From the NCBI RefSeq assembly GCF_014191305.1, contig NZ_JACHWJ010000001.1, forward strand, positions 1,240,001 through 1,304,000: 64,000 nt of DNA, given 5' to 3'. A model generated the notes under the pieces. The model did not search any database. It had not been told where the DNA came from and saw only the letters and a list, made by a program, of their open reading frames with translations. Both the position numbers and the translations under genes were made by a program. This DNA is from Pseudoclavibacter helvolus. GTDB taxonomy: Bacteria > Actinomycetota > Actinomycetes > Actinomycetales > Microbacteriaceae. This document shows, piece after piece, positions 27,054 through 37,429 of this stretch. Each line of letters starts with the position of its first letter. The stretch's first letter is position 1.

Positions 27054-28127
27054 CTAGACGTTGAAGCGGAACTCCACGACATCGCCGTCCTGCATGACGT
27101 ACTCCTTGCCCTCCATGCGGGCCTTGCCCTTGGCACGAGCCTCTGCAGTCGAGCCCGTCTCTACGAGGTCGTCGAACGAGATGACCTCAGCCTTGATGAA
27201 GCCGCGCTCAAAGTCGGTGTGGATGACACCGGCAGCCGCTGGAGCCTTCCAGCCCTTGCGGATCGTCCACGCGCGCGACTCCTTGGGGCCAGCCGTGAGG
27301 TACGTCTGGAGCCCGAGCGTGTCGAAGCCGATGCGGGCGAGCTGGCTCAGGCCGGACTCGTCTTGACCCAGCGATGCGAGCAGCTCAGCCGCTTCCTCTG
27401 GGTCCAGATCGATGAGCTCCGACTCGGTCTGTGCGTCGAGGAAGATGGCCTTCGCAGGCGCGACGAGCGCGGCCAGCTCGGCGAGTTTTGCCTCGCTGCT
27501 CAGCGCGGCCTCGTCGATGTTGAAGACGAAGATCATGGGCTTGGCCGTCAGCAGACCGAGCTCCTTGATGGGCTCAAGATCAATCTTCGTCGCAGACAAC
27601 AAGGTGCCCGCGTCGAGGGCCGCCTTGGCCTCGCTTGCGGCCTCGAGCACGGACGAGTCAAGACGCTTCTGCTTGACCTCCTTCTCGAAGCGCGGCAGCG
27701 CCTTCTCGATGGTCTGCAGGTCGGCGAGGATCAGCTCGGTGTTGATCGTCTCCATGTCGCTCGCAGGCTCGACCTTGCCATCGACGTGCACCACGTCCCC
27801 GTCCTCGAAGCCACGCACGACCTGCACGATCGCATCCGCTTCACGGATGTTCGCGAGGAACTGGTTGCCAAGCCCCTCACCCTCGCTTGCGCCGCGGACG
27901 ATGCCGGCGATGTCGACGAACGACACTGCTGCGGGCAGGATGCGCTCGGATCCGAAGATCTCGGCAAGCACCTTGAGGCGGGCGTCAGGCAGCTCGACCA
28001 CCCCCACGTTGGGCTCGATCGTGGCGAACGGGTAGTTCGCCGCGAGAACCTGGTTCTTCGTGAGTGCGTTGAAAAGGGTCGATTTGCCGACGTTGGGCAG
28101 GCCGACGATGCCAAGAGTAAGAGCCAC
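27054..28127 (-). CDS. ychF: Redox-regulated ribosome-binding ATPase YchF
   Basis: YchF (OLA1 family) is a universally conserved P-loop ATPase that binds ribosomes and affects the oxidative stress response. The 357-aa protein begins MALTLGIVGLPNVGKSTLF, with the P-loop at 9-16. It continues with FVDIAGIVRGASEGEGLGN (G3 and switch II) and ends in the TGS domain, closing MQDGDVVEFRFNV. Length and motifs match the family. It is convergent with nothing and diverges from the DnaQ-like exonuclease gene, leaving only 46 bases between their starts. Confidence 0.96.
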   Translation of the reverse strand: MALTLGIVGLPNVGKSTLFNALTKNQVLAANYPFATIEPNVGVVELPDARLKVLAEIFGSERILPAAVSFVDIAGIVRGASEGEGLGNQFLANIREADAIVQVVRGFEDGDVVHVDGKVEPASDMETINTELILADLQTIEKALPRFEKEVKQKRLDSSVLEAASEAKAALDAGTLLSATKIDLEPIKELGLLTAKPMIFVFNIDEAALSSEAKLAELAALVAPAKAIFLDAQTESELIDLDPEEAAELLASLGQDESGLSQLARIGFDTLGLQTYLTAGPKESRAWTIRKGWKAPAAAGVIHTDFERGFIKAEVISFDDLVETGSTAEARAKGKARMEGKEYVMQDGDVVEFRFNV

Positions 28128-28173
28128 GAGGGACTATCGTACTTGCCCGCCGCGAGTTCCGGGCCGTGCCACC

Positions 28174-28803
28174 ATGGATGGCGTGACCATCGACTTCACA
28201 GCGATCGACTTCGAGACCGCCAACGGCTCGCCCGCCTCGGCGTGCGCCGTCGGTCTAGTTCGCATCCGCGACGGTGCCGTGGTCGAGCGGGCGACGTGGC
28301 GCATCCGGCCACCAGGCGAGCACGACGTGTTCCTGCCCTTCAACGTGCAGCTCCACGGAATCAGTCGTGAGATGACCCGGGATGCATCTACCTGGGAGTC
28401 GCAGCTGCCCGACCTGCTCGAGTTCCTCGGCGACGACGTGCTGGTCGCGCATAACGCCAGGTTCGACGTCGGCGTGCTGCTCGCGAGCAGCCTCGCGACC
28501 CGTATGCCCGTGCCACCGCTGCGCTACTTCTGCTCGCTGCGACTCGCGCGCCGCAGCTACGAGCTGCACTCCTACCGCCTTCCGGTCGCGGCCGAAGCGG
28601 CCGGGTTCCGGACGCTCGTCCACCACGATCCGATGTCGGACGCCGAGGCCAGTGCAGCCATCGTCATCGACACGGCACACCGGCTCGGGGCCACTGACCT
28701 TGAGACGTTGTCTGCGCTTAAGGACGTCGCGATCGAGCGCATCACGCTCGAAAGCGAACTCGAACGTGCCGCGACACTCACTGCGGCGGCCACCTTCGCC
28801 TGA
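28174..28803 (+). CDS. DnaQ-like 3'-5' exonuclease
   Basis: The 209-aa protein is a DEDD-type exonuclease related to the epsilon subunit of DNA polymerase III. It shows Exo I (TAIDFETANGSPASA, with Asp and Glu), Exo II (LVAHNARFDVGVL) and Exo III (HHDPMSDAEASAAI), so all four acidic residues and the histidine are present. It is a stand-alone form, probably acting in repair or RNA/DNA end trimming. The start is at ATG 28174 (MDGVTIDFTA). It is followed 30 bases later by rmuC on the same strand, which suggests a small DNA-metabolism operon. Confidence 0.88.
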   Translation: MDGVTIDFTAIDFETANGSPASACAVGLVRIRDGAVVERATWRIRPPGEHDVFLPFNVQLHGISREMTRDASTWESQLPDLLEFLGDDVLVAHNARFDVGVLLASSLATRMPVPPLRYFCSLRLARRSYELHSYRLPVAAEAAGFRTLVHHDPMSDAEASAAIVIDTAHRLGATDLETLSALKDVAIERITLESELERAATLTAAATFA

Positions 28804-28833
28804 AATGTCGGAGGCACCTGCGAGGGTGGATGC

Positions 28834-30066
28834 ATGGAACCACTTCCCCTCGTCATCGGGCTTCTCCTCGGCCTCATCGTGGGCTTCGCCATCGCCTCGA
28901 TGCGTGGAGCCAGCCAGCGCCAGTCGCTGGCCACCGAGCTCGCCACGGCGAGTGCGCGCGCTGAATCGGCCGGTGAAGCTCGCGCGACAGCCGAGCAGCA
29001 CCTCGACGAGGTCCTGTCGCGCGAGCGGGCGCAGCTCGAAGCGCGGCGGTCGAAGGAGGTGGGTGAGCAGCAGGTCCTCACCGCGCTCGCGCCCGTCAAC
29101 AAGCAGCTCGAGCTCATGCGACGTGCCGTCGCCTCCATCGAGGAGCAGCGACTTCAGCAGCACGGCGAGCTGAGCGAGCAACTCCGGAACCAGCACGAGG
29201 CCGATGAGCGCTTGCGAGCAACGACCGACTCACTCGCCTCGGCGCTCCAATCAAACCAAGCGCGAGGCGTCTGGGGCGAGGCGCAGCTGCGAAACATCGT
29301 CGAGGCTTCCGGCCTGATCGAGCGGGTCGACTTCGACACCCAGGTGAGCGTCGACGGGGAGCAGGGCGCACGCCGCCCCGACATGATCGTGCACCTCCCC
29401 GGCGACAAGCACCTCGTCATCGATGCGAAGGCGCCCATGTCGAAGTACCTGGCAGCAAGCCAGCTCAGCGAGCTCGGGGACGAAGAGGAGACAACGAGGC
29501 GACGCAGTCTGCTGGCAGAGCACGCGAAGGCACTGAAAGCACATGTCGCCGCACTCAACGCCCGAGGCTACCCGAGCGCCGTCCCCGGCTCCCCCGAGCT
29601 GGTGATCGCCTTCGTGCCAAGCGAGTCGGCGCTCTCGGCCGCGGTCGCCGCCGACCCGTCACTGCTCGAAGACGCAATGCACCGCGGCGTCGCGGTCACC
29701 TCTCCAGTCTCGCTCTGGGCCACACTGCGGGCGATCGCCTACGCCTGGCAGCAAGATGTCCTCGAAGACCAAGCGCACGAGATCTTCGAACTCAGCACGC
29801 AACTCCACACACGCCTCGGTACGCTCGCCACCCACATCGACAAGCTCGGCCGGTCGCTCGCGGGCGCTGCGACAAGCTACAACGCATTCCTCGGCTCCCT
29901 CGAAACACGCGTACTACCGACCGCCAGGAAGCTCGACGCGCTGAACATCGGCTCGCCCATCAACACACCGCGTCCAGTCGAAGAGCAGCTGCGCGGGCTC
30001 ACCGCTCCCGAGCTGACCGAGCTGCCTTTCGCCGAGGCGACAGGCGACGGATTCACGGACCGCTGA
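28834..30066 (+). CDS. rmuC: DNA recombination protein RmuC
   Basis: RmuC limits rearrangements at inverted repeats and is thought to act as a nuclease or scaffold on DNA. The 410-aa protein has an N-terminal membrane helix (PLVIGLLLGLIVGFAIA, residues 5-21). A coiled coil (about 25-140, rich in Ala/Glu/Gln) leads to the RmuC domain: ARGVWGEAQLRNIVEASGL, DMIVHLPGDKHLVIDAKAP and FVPSESALSAAV. The ATG has GGAGG further upstream. It follows the exonuclease gene by 30 bases. A long hairpin lies in the gap before convergent glpX. Confidence 0.93.
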   Translation: MEPLPLVIGLLLGLIVGFAIASMRGASQRQSLATELATASARAESAGEARATAEQHLDEVLSRERAQLEARRSKEVGEQQVLTALAPVNKQLELMRRAVASIEEQRLQQHGELSEQLRNQHEADERLRATTDSLASALQSNQARGVWGEAQLRNIVEASGLIERVDFDTQVSVDGEQGARRPDMIVHLPGDKHLVIDAKAPMSKYLAASQLSELGDEEETTRRRSLLAEHAKALKAHVAALNARGYPSAVPGSPELVIAFVPSESALSAAVAADPSLLEDAMHRGVAVTSPVSLWATLRAIAYAWQQDVLEDQAHEIFELSTQLHTRLGTLATHIDKLGRSLAGAATSYNAFLGSLETRVLPTARKLDALNIGSPINTPRPVEEQLRGLTAPELTELPFAEATGDGFTDR

Positions 30067-30096
30067 CTCTGGCGCTCAGGCTCCGGGCAAGCAAAA

Positions 30097-30153
30097 CGCT
30101 GCCCGTCGAATACTCCACACGCCCGGGGTGGGCGTGGTATTCGACCGGCAGCG
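30097..30153. repeat. Intergenic palindromic element, probable bidirectional terminator
   Basis: A 57-base imperfect palindrome lies between convergent rmuC and glpX. The outer 16 pairs carry one mismatch, then a 4-base bulge precedes a 7-pair upper stem (CACGCCC/GGGCGTG) with loop GGGGT. Its ends (CGCTGCCCGTCG and CGACCGGCAGCG) nearly match the ends of the element at 59889-59946. That suggests a family of repeats placed between convergent genes, acting as terminators without a T-run. Confidence 0.6.
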
Positions 30154-30198
30154 AAGGTGCTGGGTCAGCGAGATCGCTGAGTCAGCGGACTAGCGAGG

Positions 30199-31203
30199 TC
30201 AGAGCCACTTGTCGGCCATGTGCTCGGCCGTCACGCGGCGGACCGTGCCGGAACGCGAACGCAAGACCACCGAGTCGGTGAGGATGCGATTGCCCACACG
30301 ACGGACGCCCGCGCAGAGTCCACCGTCAGTCACACCCGTCGCGACGAAGTACGTGTTCTCCGTGCGAACGAGGTCGTCCTGCGTGAGTACTGCCTCAAGG
30401 TCGTGACCGCCAGCGATCGCCCGCTCGCGCTCTTCCTCGTTGCGCGGGTACCAACGGCCCTGTATCACGCCGCCGAGGGCCTTAATCGCGCAGGCAGTGA
30501 TGATGCCCTCCGGCGTGCCACCGATGCCCACGCACATGTCGATACGCCCAGTGCCTCGAGCAGCGTTGATACCACCGGCGACGTCGCCGTCGAGCATGAG
30601 CTGCGTCCCAGCGCCAGCCTCGCGGATCTCGTTGATCAGCTCCTCGTGGCGCGGCCGGTCGAGCACGGCGATGACCATGTCCTCGACAGGCTTGTTCTTG
30701 GCCTTCGAGAGCGCGCGGATGTTCTCGCCGATCGGGCGAGCCAGGTCGATGACGCCAACCCCTTCTGGTCCCGTGACGATCTTCTCCATGTAGAAGAGGT
30801 CCTTGGGGTTGTACATGGAGCCGCGGTCGGCCACGGCGATGACGCTCAGTGCGTTCTGGCGTCCGGCAGCGGTCAGGCTCGTTCCATCGATCGGGTCGAC
30901 CGCGATGTCGCAGTCTGGCCCTTGCCCGTTCCCGACCTGCTCGCCGTTGAAGAGCATCGGGGCTTCGTCCTTTTCGCCCTCGCCGATGACAACAACACCG
31001 GCGAAGTCGACAGTGGAGAGGAACTTGCGCATGGCGTCGACGGCGGCGCCGTCGGCAGCGTTCTTGTCACCACGCCCGATGAACGGCGTCGCCCGAATGG
31101 CAGCGGCCTCGGTTGCGCGCACCAACTCCATAGCGAGGTTTCGGTCCGGGTTCGCAAAGAGCTGCCCGTGCTCAGGAGTCGGAGTGGCGGAAGATGAGGT
31201 CAC
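30199..31203 (-). CDS. glpX: Class II fructose-1,6-bisphosphatase
   Basis: GlpX dephosphorylates fructose-1,6-bisphosphate in gluconeogenesis. It is the main FBPase in many actinobacteria. The 334-aa protein shows the metal-binding motifs of the family: GEGEKDEAPMLFNGE and DIAVDPIDGTSLTA, then IGGTPEGIITACAIK near the middle. I choose the GTG at 31203 (VTSSSATPTP), preceded by AAGGGA six bases upstream. An ATG at 31260 would add 19 residues. The gene diverges from fbaA, the opposing aldolase step on the same metabolite, with 159 bases between the starts. Confidence 0.95.
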   Translation of the reverse strand: MTSSSATPTPEHGQLFANPDRNLAMELVRATEAAAIRATPFIGRGDKNAADGAAVDAMRKFLSTVDFAGVVVIGEGEKDEAPMLFNGEQVGNGQGPDCDIAVDPIDGTSLTAAGRQNALSVIAVADRGSMYNPKDLFYMEKIVTGPEGVGVIDLARPIGENIRALSKAKNKPVEDMVIAVLDRPRHEELINEIREAGAGTQLMLDGDVAGGINAARGTGRIDMCVGIGGTPEGIITACAIKALGGVIQGRWYPRNEEERERAIAGGHDLEAVLTQDDLVRTENTYFVATGVTDGGLCAGVRRVGNRILTDSVVLRSRSGTVRRVTAEHMADKWL

Positions 31204-31362
31204 AGGGGTCCCTTTCGCTGGCGTTGTGGAAGTTCCCGCCGAGCAATCACACGACACCATTGCTCCGCGCTATCCGATCTCAACCCTAGTACGCGCGCTC
31301 GGAGAAAGTCGGCGGCCCTGACTAGACTTCACGCGTAAGTTCCAAGCGCTGAAGGAGCACAC

Positions 31363-32384
<1,022 letters not shown>

Positions 32385-32388
<4 letters not shown>

Positions 32389-32831
32389 GCGTGACGCCGG
32401 GAGCCGAGCAGCAGGACTCGTTGCAGGAAGCGAAGCGTAAGAACGACCGCTTCCTGGGCATCGGGTTCCTGGTGCTCGGCCTCGTCGCCACGATCGTGAA
32501 CATGACGACGTTCACGGAGAACTCGCTGGCAGGCCAGATGGCGCTGCTCTACAAGGACTTCGGGATCAACGACTACGTGCGGCCGGAGGGGCTGGCAACG
32601 CTCTCGCTCACGGCGATCATCGTGCTGCCCGCGATCTACGCGCTCACGCTCTACCTCACGCTCATCCGCTGGAAGGCGGGCAAGCGCGCGATGTGGATCC
32701 CGATCATCGGCGCGGTCGTCACCCTCATCACGATCTTCGGGTTCACGTTGACAGCGATCCTGCTGCACGGCGAACTCCTGCAGGCGCTCTCGAGTGGCGC
32801 GTTGCCAACCGCGACGCCCACCTCGACCTAA
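32385..32831 (+). CDS. Small membrane protein of unknown function
   Basis: The product is about 148 aa with three hydrophobic helices, at roughly residues 24-44, 75-100 and 110-135, separated by short loops, and a Thr/Pro-rich C-terminal tail. It somewhat resembles small actinobacterial membrane proteins such as DUF6264, but I am not sure of that. The GTG at 32385 overlaps the fbaA stop by four bases (GTGA), so it is translated with fbaA. A GTG six bases later is equally possible. Confidence 0.6.
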
Positions 32832-32872
32832 GCCCGCGCAGCAGTCAGCCGGTTCTCCACAGCCGGAAAGAC

Positions 32873-32917
32873 TCGGCCGCCGCACGCGATATCCTCGATT
32901 TCGCGTGCGGCGGCCGA
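32873..32917. terminator. Perfect 17-base inverted repeat between the fbaA unit and xseA
   Basis: Arms 32873-32889 and 32901-32917 are perfectly complementary with an 11-base AT-richer loop (TATCCTCGATT). The hairpin follows the small membrane-protein gene by 41 bases and precedes the xseA GTG by 69. It should terminate the fbaA transcript or attenuate read-through into xseA. No T-run follows. Confidence 0.6.
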
Positions 32918-32985
32918 ATCTCGTCGCCCCGCCACAACACCCCGGCACAAGTCCAACGGGGTACCCCAGCTCCGAGAAGAGGCAC

Positions 32986-34269
32986 GTGGTCGTCATCCAG
33001 CCCCCGAAGTCGACGCCGGATGCGCCCTGGCCCGTCAGCGTCGTCTCCGAACTCGTTCGCGACTGGATCGCGCGCCTCGGATCCGTCTGGATCGAGGGCG
33101 AGCTCACCGGCTGGAGCATCCGCGGCGGGCACGCCTACGGCAAGATCAAAGACCTCGACGCCGACGCAACCCTCTCGGTCACTGCCTGGCGCAGCGTCGT
33201 TCAGCGGCTCGACGGCGAGTTCAAGCAGGGCGACCGGGTCATCGCGAGCGTCAAGCCCGACTTCTGGGTCAAGGGCGGCACGCTCTCAATGCAGGTTTCC
33301 GACCTGCGCCATGTCGGTCTCGGCGACCTCCTCGAGCGCTTGGAGCGCCTCCGAAAGCAACTCGCGGCCGAAGGACTCTTCGCGGATGCTCGCAAGAAAC
33401 CCCTCCCGTTTCTGCCCGGCACGATCGGCCTCATCACCGGCCGCGAGTCCGACGCCGAAAAAGACGTGCGACGCAACTCCGAGCTGCGATGGCCGGCCGT
33501 GCAGTTCCGCACGATCCACACCTCCGTGCAGGGCGAGCGCACCGTCGCCGAGGTCTCGGCTGCCCTGCGCGAACTCGACGCAGACCCCGAAGTCGACGTC
33601 ATCATCGTCGCGCGCGGCGGTGGCGACTTCCAGCACCTCCTCCCCTTCAGCGACGAGAGCCTCGTGCGCCTCGTCTCGGAACTCACCACGCCAGTCGTGA
33701 GCGCCATAGGCCACGAAGCCGACCGTCCGATCCTCGACGACGTCGCGGATCTTCGAGCCTCCACGCCGACGGATGCCGCCAAGCGCGTCGTGCCAGACGT
33801 CGCCGAGGAACTCGCCGGAGTCCAGCAGGCAAGGTCCCGCATCCTGCAGCGAATCGTCGACCGCGTGCGCAGTGAGTCCAACGCACTCGAGTCGTTGGTC
33901 TCCCGACCGGCGCTTGCCAACCCCTCGTGGATCATCGACCAGCGCGGGGAAGAGCTCATGCGAGCCTCTCAGCGCGGCGAGGAACTCATCACCCGTCGCA
34001 TCGACAGGGAGCAAGACAAACTCGAGTCGCTGGCACGACACCTCCGCGGCCTCTCCCCCCAGGGCACGCTCGAGCGTGGCTACTCGATCGTCGAGCGGGT
34101 TGATGGCGACTCCCGGACGCTCGTCACGGCCTGGCAGGATGCGCCAGCATCGGCCGAGCTCCGCATCCGCACGGCCGACGGCCGCATCTCCGCATCGTCG
34201 CTCGGCGGCGAACCCATCACCACCATGACCGGCGCCTCGAACGGCGCGACGGAGGCGAACGTAGAATGA
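32986..34269 (+). CDS. xseA: Exodeoxyribonuclease VII large subunit
   Basis: With XseB this forms exonuclease VII, a processive single-strand DNA nuclease. The 427-aa protein has an N-terminal OB fold (SVWIEGELTGWSIRGGHAYG, near residue 32). The nuclease domain follows: FLPGTIGLITGRESDAEKDV, DVIIVARGGGDFQHLLPFSDE and AIGHEADRPILDDVADLRASTPTDAA. A coiled coil and the signature LERGYSIV close it. I start at GTG 32986 (VVVIQPPKSTPDA), with AGAGG close upstream. Open-frame sequence before that covers the terminator and is not coding. Its stop overlaps xseB by four bases. Confidence 0.95.
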   Translation: MVVIQPPKSTPDAPWPVSVVSELVRDWIARLGSVWIEGELTGWSIRGGHAYGKIKDLDADATLSVTAWRSVVQRLDGEFKQGDRVIASVKPDFWVKGGTLSMQVSDLRHVGLGDLLERLERLRKQLAAEGLFADARKKPLPFLPGTIGLITGRESDAEKDVRRNSELRWPAVQFRTIHTSVQGERTVAEVSAALRELDADPEVDVIIVARGGGDFQHLLPFSDESLVRLVSELTTPVVSAIGHEADRPILDDVADLRASTPTDAAKRVVPDVAEELAGVQQARSRILQRIVDRVRSESNALESLVSRPALANPSWIIDQRGEELMRASQRGEELITRRIDREQDKLESLARHLRGLSPQGTLERGYSIVERVDGDSRTLVTAWQDAPASAELRIRTADGRISASSLGGEPITTMTGASNGATEANVE

Positions 34270-34499
34270 CCACCATGCAGGAACAGCCCGACATCGCCGA
34301 GCTCAGCTACGAGCAGGCCAGGGACGAGCTCATCTCCGTCGTGAGCCAGCTCGAACAGGGCAGCGCCTCGCTCGAGGCATCGCTCAAGCTCTGGGAACGT
34401 GGCGAGCAGCTCGCAGCACACTGCGAGTCGTGGCTCCTCGGCGCCCGCAAGCGCCTCGAGGCAGCGCGTCGGCGCGACGACGACACGGACAAGGCCTAA
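34266..34499 (+). CDS. xseB: Exodeoxyribonuclease VII small subunit
   Basis: This is the small regulatory subunit of exonuclease VII. Several copies wrap the large subunit coiled coil. The 77-aa helical protein shows the family signature LSYEQARDELISVVSQLEQG followed by SLEASLKLWERGEQLAAHCESWL. The ATG at 34266 overlaps the xseA stop (ATGA). A second in-frame ATG nine bases later is possible. The TAA stop overlaps the ATG of the DUF4245 gene by one base. Confidence 0.95.
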   Translation: MTTMQEQPDIAELSYEQARDELISVVSQLEQGSASLEASLKLWERGEQLAAHCESWLLGARKRLEAARRRDDDTDKA

Positions 34500-35146
34500 T
34501 GTCCAAGCAGAAGCAGCCGCCGATCGTCGCGGAGCTCGGACGGCCGGAGACTCCAGAAGAAACCTTCGCGCGCAAGGCCGAATCCTCTCGCCTGTACCGC
34601 AAGCGCAAGACGATCAACAACCTCGTCTACTCGCTCCTCGTTTCCCTCGGCCTCGTGGTCTTCATCGTCGCGATCGTGCCCCGCAACGAGACCCCCGTGG
34701 CGTTTGACGTCGACTTCGCGTCGGAAGCGCAGAGCGCACAGGGCGACTTCGCGGTCCCCCTCGTCGTGCCGGAGGTGCCCGCCGACTGGACGGCCAACGA
34801 GGCCGAGATCCGCACGAGCGCCGATGGCGTGAGCGAGTGGTACATCGGTTTCCTCGTCGGCCCCAAGGATGCACCCACCGAGTACGTGGGCGTGAGCCAG
34901 GGCATCGGCGTCAACCCAACCTGGCTGCTCGACGCGACTCGCGAGCGCACCCCGACCGGCACCGTCCAGGTCGGCGGTCTCGACTGGATCGAGTACGACG
35001 CGACCGACCTCAGCCCAGAAGACGCAGGCAACCGCGCATACATGCTGGTTCTGGAACAGGGCGACCAGGCCTACCTCGTGTACGGCAACAACAAGCCTGA
35101 GACGGTCACGAAGCTGGCCGAGCTTGTCGCCGCCGACCTCGACTGA
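34499..35146 (+). CDS. DUF4245 domain-containing membrane-anchored protein
   Basis: The 215-aa protein has a cytoplasmic basic N terminus, one membrane helix ([20 protein letters not shown], about 40-60) and an extracytoplasmic domain. That domain ([20 protein letters not shown], then [20 protein letters not shown]) is DUF4245. The function is unknown, but the family is conserved in actinobacteria next to exonuclease VII or fumarase genes. The gene overlaps xseB by one base (TAATG) and precedes fumC by 59 bases. Confidence 0.85.
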   Translation: MSKQKQPPIVAELGRPETPEETFARKAESSRLYRKRKTINNLVYSLLVSLGLVVFIVAIVPRNETPVAFDVDFASEAQSAQGDFAVPLVVPEVPADWTANEAEIRTSADGVSEWYIGFLVGPKDAPTEYVGVSQGIGVNPTWLLDATRERTPTGTVQVGGLDWIEYDATDLSPEDAGNRAYMLVLEQGDQAYLVYGNNKPETVTKLAELVAADLD

Positions 35147-35205
35147 GGCCAGCACTCGGTAGGCTGGCTCTTACAGAGATCGGCTACCTGGAAAGGTCAC
35201 ACAAC

Positions 35206-36609
35206 GTGGTGGAAAATCAAGACGAGTACCGCATCGAGCACGACACGATGGGCGAAGTTCGCGTTCCGAAGAACGCACTCTACGCGGCGCAGACGCAGCG
35301 CGCTGTCGAGAACTTTCCCATCTCCGGTGCAGGTCTCGAGCCAGGCCAGATCATCGCACTCGCGCGCATCAAGCGCGCCGCCGCGATCGTGAACGCGAAG
35401 CTCGGCATCATCGAGCAGCCCGTGGCAGACGCCATCGTGGCGGCCGCGCAGCAGATCATCGACGGCGAACACCTCGATCAGTTCCCGATCGACGTCTACC
35501 AGACTGGCTCTGGCACGTCGTCGAACATGAACATCAACGAAGTTCTCGCGACGCTCGCAACGCGGGGCCTCGGCGACTCGGTGCACCCCAACGACCACGT
35601 CAACGCCTCGCAGTCGTCGAACGACGTGTTCCCGACGTCCGTGCACGTCGCAGTGACGGACGCACTCCTCAACGACCTCGTCCCCGGACTCGAGCACCTC
35701 GCTGAGGCGCTCGAGCGCAAGGCCGCGCAGTGGGCGACCACCGTCAAGGCCGGCCGCACCCACCTCATGGACGCGACCCCCGTGACGCTCGGCCAGGAGT
35801 TCGCCGGCTACGCGCGCCAGATCCGCCTCGGAGTCGAGCGCGTGCAGTCGACCATCTCGCGGGTCGCTGAGGTGCCACTTGGCGGCACCGCAACGGGCAC
35901 TGGCATTAACACCCCCGCAGGCTTCTCGCAGCAGGTCATCGCCGAGCTCGCCGACAACGCACAGCTCCCCCTCACGGAGGCGCTCGACCACTTCGAAGCT
36001 CAGGGGGCACGCGACGGCCTCGTCGAGGCGTCCGGTGCGCTCCGCACGATCGCCGTGAGCCTCATCAAGATCAACAACGACCTCCGTTGGATGGGCTCAG
36101 GCCCGAACACGGGCCTCGGCGAGATCCAGATCCCCGACCTCCAGCCGGGTTCCTCGATCATGCCAGGCAAGGTCAACCCCGTTGTGCCGGAAGCCGTGCT
36201 CATGGTGGCCTCCCGCGTCATCGGCAACGACGCAGCGATCGTCTTCGGCGGCGCCTCCGGCTCGTTCGAGCTCAACGTGCAGATCCCAGTCATGGGAACC
36301 GCGCTCCTCGAGTCGATCCGCCTCCTCGCCAACGGCGTTCGAGTGCTCGCCGACAAGACGGTTGAAGGCCTCGTCGCGAACGAGGAGCGCGCCCGCGCCC
36401 TCGCAGAGTCCTCGCCCTCCATCGTCACGCCGCTCAACCGCATCATCGGCTACGAGGCGGCGGCGAAGATCGCCAAGCACTCGGTCGCCAACAAGGTCAC
36501 GGTGCGCCAGGCCGTCATCGACCTCGGCTACGTCGAGCGCGGCGACATCACGGAAGAGCAGCTCGACGAGAAGCTCGACGTGCTCAGCATGACCTCGCCC
36601 AACCTCTAG
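35206..36609 (+). CDS. fumC: Class II fumarate hydratase (fumarase C)
   Basis: FumC interconverts fumarate and malate in the TCA cycle without an iron-sulphur cluster. The 467-aa protein has the superfamily signature [11 protein letters not shown] at about residues 314-324. Substrate-site segments [28 protein letters not shown] and [17 protein letters not shown] are also present. It starts at GTG 35206 (a second GTG follows immediately), with GGAAAGG nine bases upstream. It ends in front of a perfect terminator hairpin shared with the convergent prepilin peptidase gene. Confidence 0.97.
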   Translation: MVENQDEYRIEHDTMGEVRVPKNALYAAQTQRAVENFPISGAGLEPGQIIALARIKRAAAIVNAKLGIIEQPVADAIVAAAQQIIDGEHLDQFPIDVYQTGSGTSSNMNINEVLATLATRGLGDSVHPNDHVNASQSSNDVFPTSVHVAVTDALLNDLVPGLEHLAEALERKAAQWATTVKAGRTHLMDATPVTLGQEFAGYARQIRLGVERVQSTISRVAEVPLGGTATGTGINTPAGFSQQVIAELADNAQLPLTEALDHFEAQGARDGLVEASGALRTIAVSLIKINNDLRWMGSGPNTGLGEIQIPDLQPGSSIMPGKVNPVVPEAVLMVASRVIGNDAAIVFGGASGSFELNVQIPVMGTALLESIRLLANGVRVLADKTVEGLVANEERARALAESSPSIVTPLNRIIGYEAAAKIAKHSVANKVTVRQAVIDLGYVERGDITEEQLDEKLDVLSMTSPNL

Positions 36610-36628
36610 GCGACGAGACGCAACGCCG

Positions 36629-36656
36629 AGGCCCGCCGTGGGAACACGGCGGGCCT
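36629..36656. terminator. Bidirectional terminator after fumC
   Basis: A perfect 12-base inverted repeat (AGGCCCGCCGTG and complement) with the tetraloop GGAA lies between fumC and the convergent prepilin peptidase gene. The stable stem and its position 20 bases after the fumC stop mark it as a terminator. Confidence 0.8.
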
Positions 36657-36697
36657 TAGTGCGTCTCAGGTCGTGCGGTCTCGGATGTGCGCCCCAG

Positions 36698-37324
36698 TCA
36701 ACCGGGCAGGATCGCGAGCCAGGCGACGGGCAGCCAATAGCCCGCGAGCAACGCAGGCCCGAAGGCGATGCTGCGCCGTCGGTCACGTGTGCGCAGGAGC
36801 ACGATGGCGCTCTGCACTCCCCCGAACATGACCGAGAGCACGACGAGCACGACGGCGAGTGACGGATCCACGAGTGCCGCCGCCCAGGCGAGCACTGCTC
36901 CGAGCTTCACGTCTCCCATGCCGAGCCCGCCGAGCAGCGAGAGCACCAGCAGCACGCCTCCGACAAGCACACCGGTGGCGGCAGCCAAAAGGTCGGGCCG
37001 GCCGTCAAGCACACAGCCCGCGAGACTCGCCAAAAGCACGCCAAGAGCGGCGACGCCAACGAGGGCGTTCGGGAGTCGGTGCTCTCTCATATCCACCGCG
37101 ACGAGCCGCGGAGTGACCACGGCCAGCGCAAGGAGCGCCGGCAAAAGGCCAGTTCTCTCAGGAATCGCCGCCACCACCGCGATCGCACTCAGTGCACAGA
37201 CGCACACCGCCTCCCGCAGGCCCCACTGCTGTGACGATGAGGCTGGACTCCGCGCTCCCCCACCTTCGCGCGCGGAGCCCAGCCCCGTCACAGCAGAGGA
37301 GCTCCCCCCAGCTCTCTCTGCCAT
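36698..37324 (-). CDS. Prepilin peptidase, A24 family (short form)
   Basis: This is a membrane aspartyl protease that cleaves type IV pilin-like leaders. The 208-aa protein has about six hydrophobic helices and both catalytic aspartates: D78 in VDMREHRLPN and D138 in GMGDVKLG. It lacks the N-terminal methylase domain of PilD, as in Tad/TadV-like or actinobacterial forms. No pilin, ATPase or secretin gene is in the window, so its substrates are encoded elsewhere. The start at ATG 37324 leaves a 35-residue polar N terminus that may be too long. Confidence 0.88.
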   Translation of the reverse strand: MAERAGGSSSAVTGLGSAREGGGARSPASSSQQWGLREAVCVCALSAIAVVAAIPERTGLLPALLALAVVTPRLVAVDMREHRLPNALVGVAALGVLLASLAGCVLDGRPDLLAAATGVLVGGVLLVLSLLGGLGMGDVKLGAVLAWAAALVDPSLAVVLVVLSVMFGGVQSAIVLLRTRDRRRSIAFGPALLAGYWLPVAWLAILPG

Positions 37325-37429
37325 GCCAGAACGCTAGTCACGTCTTGTCTTCGTCGTAGAAGTTATCCACAGCGACTCGACGAGCTGCGCCGGACGTACT
37401 TTCCGATGACTGCAGGCGTCCCGTCCACC

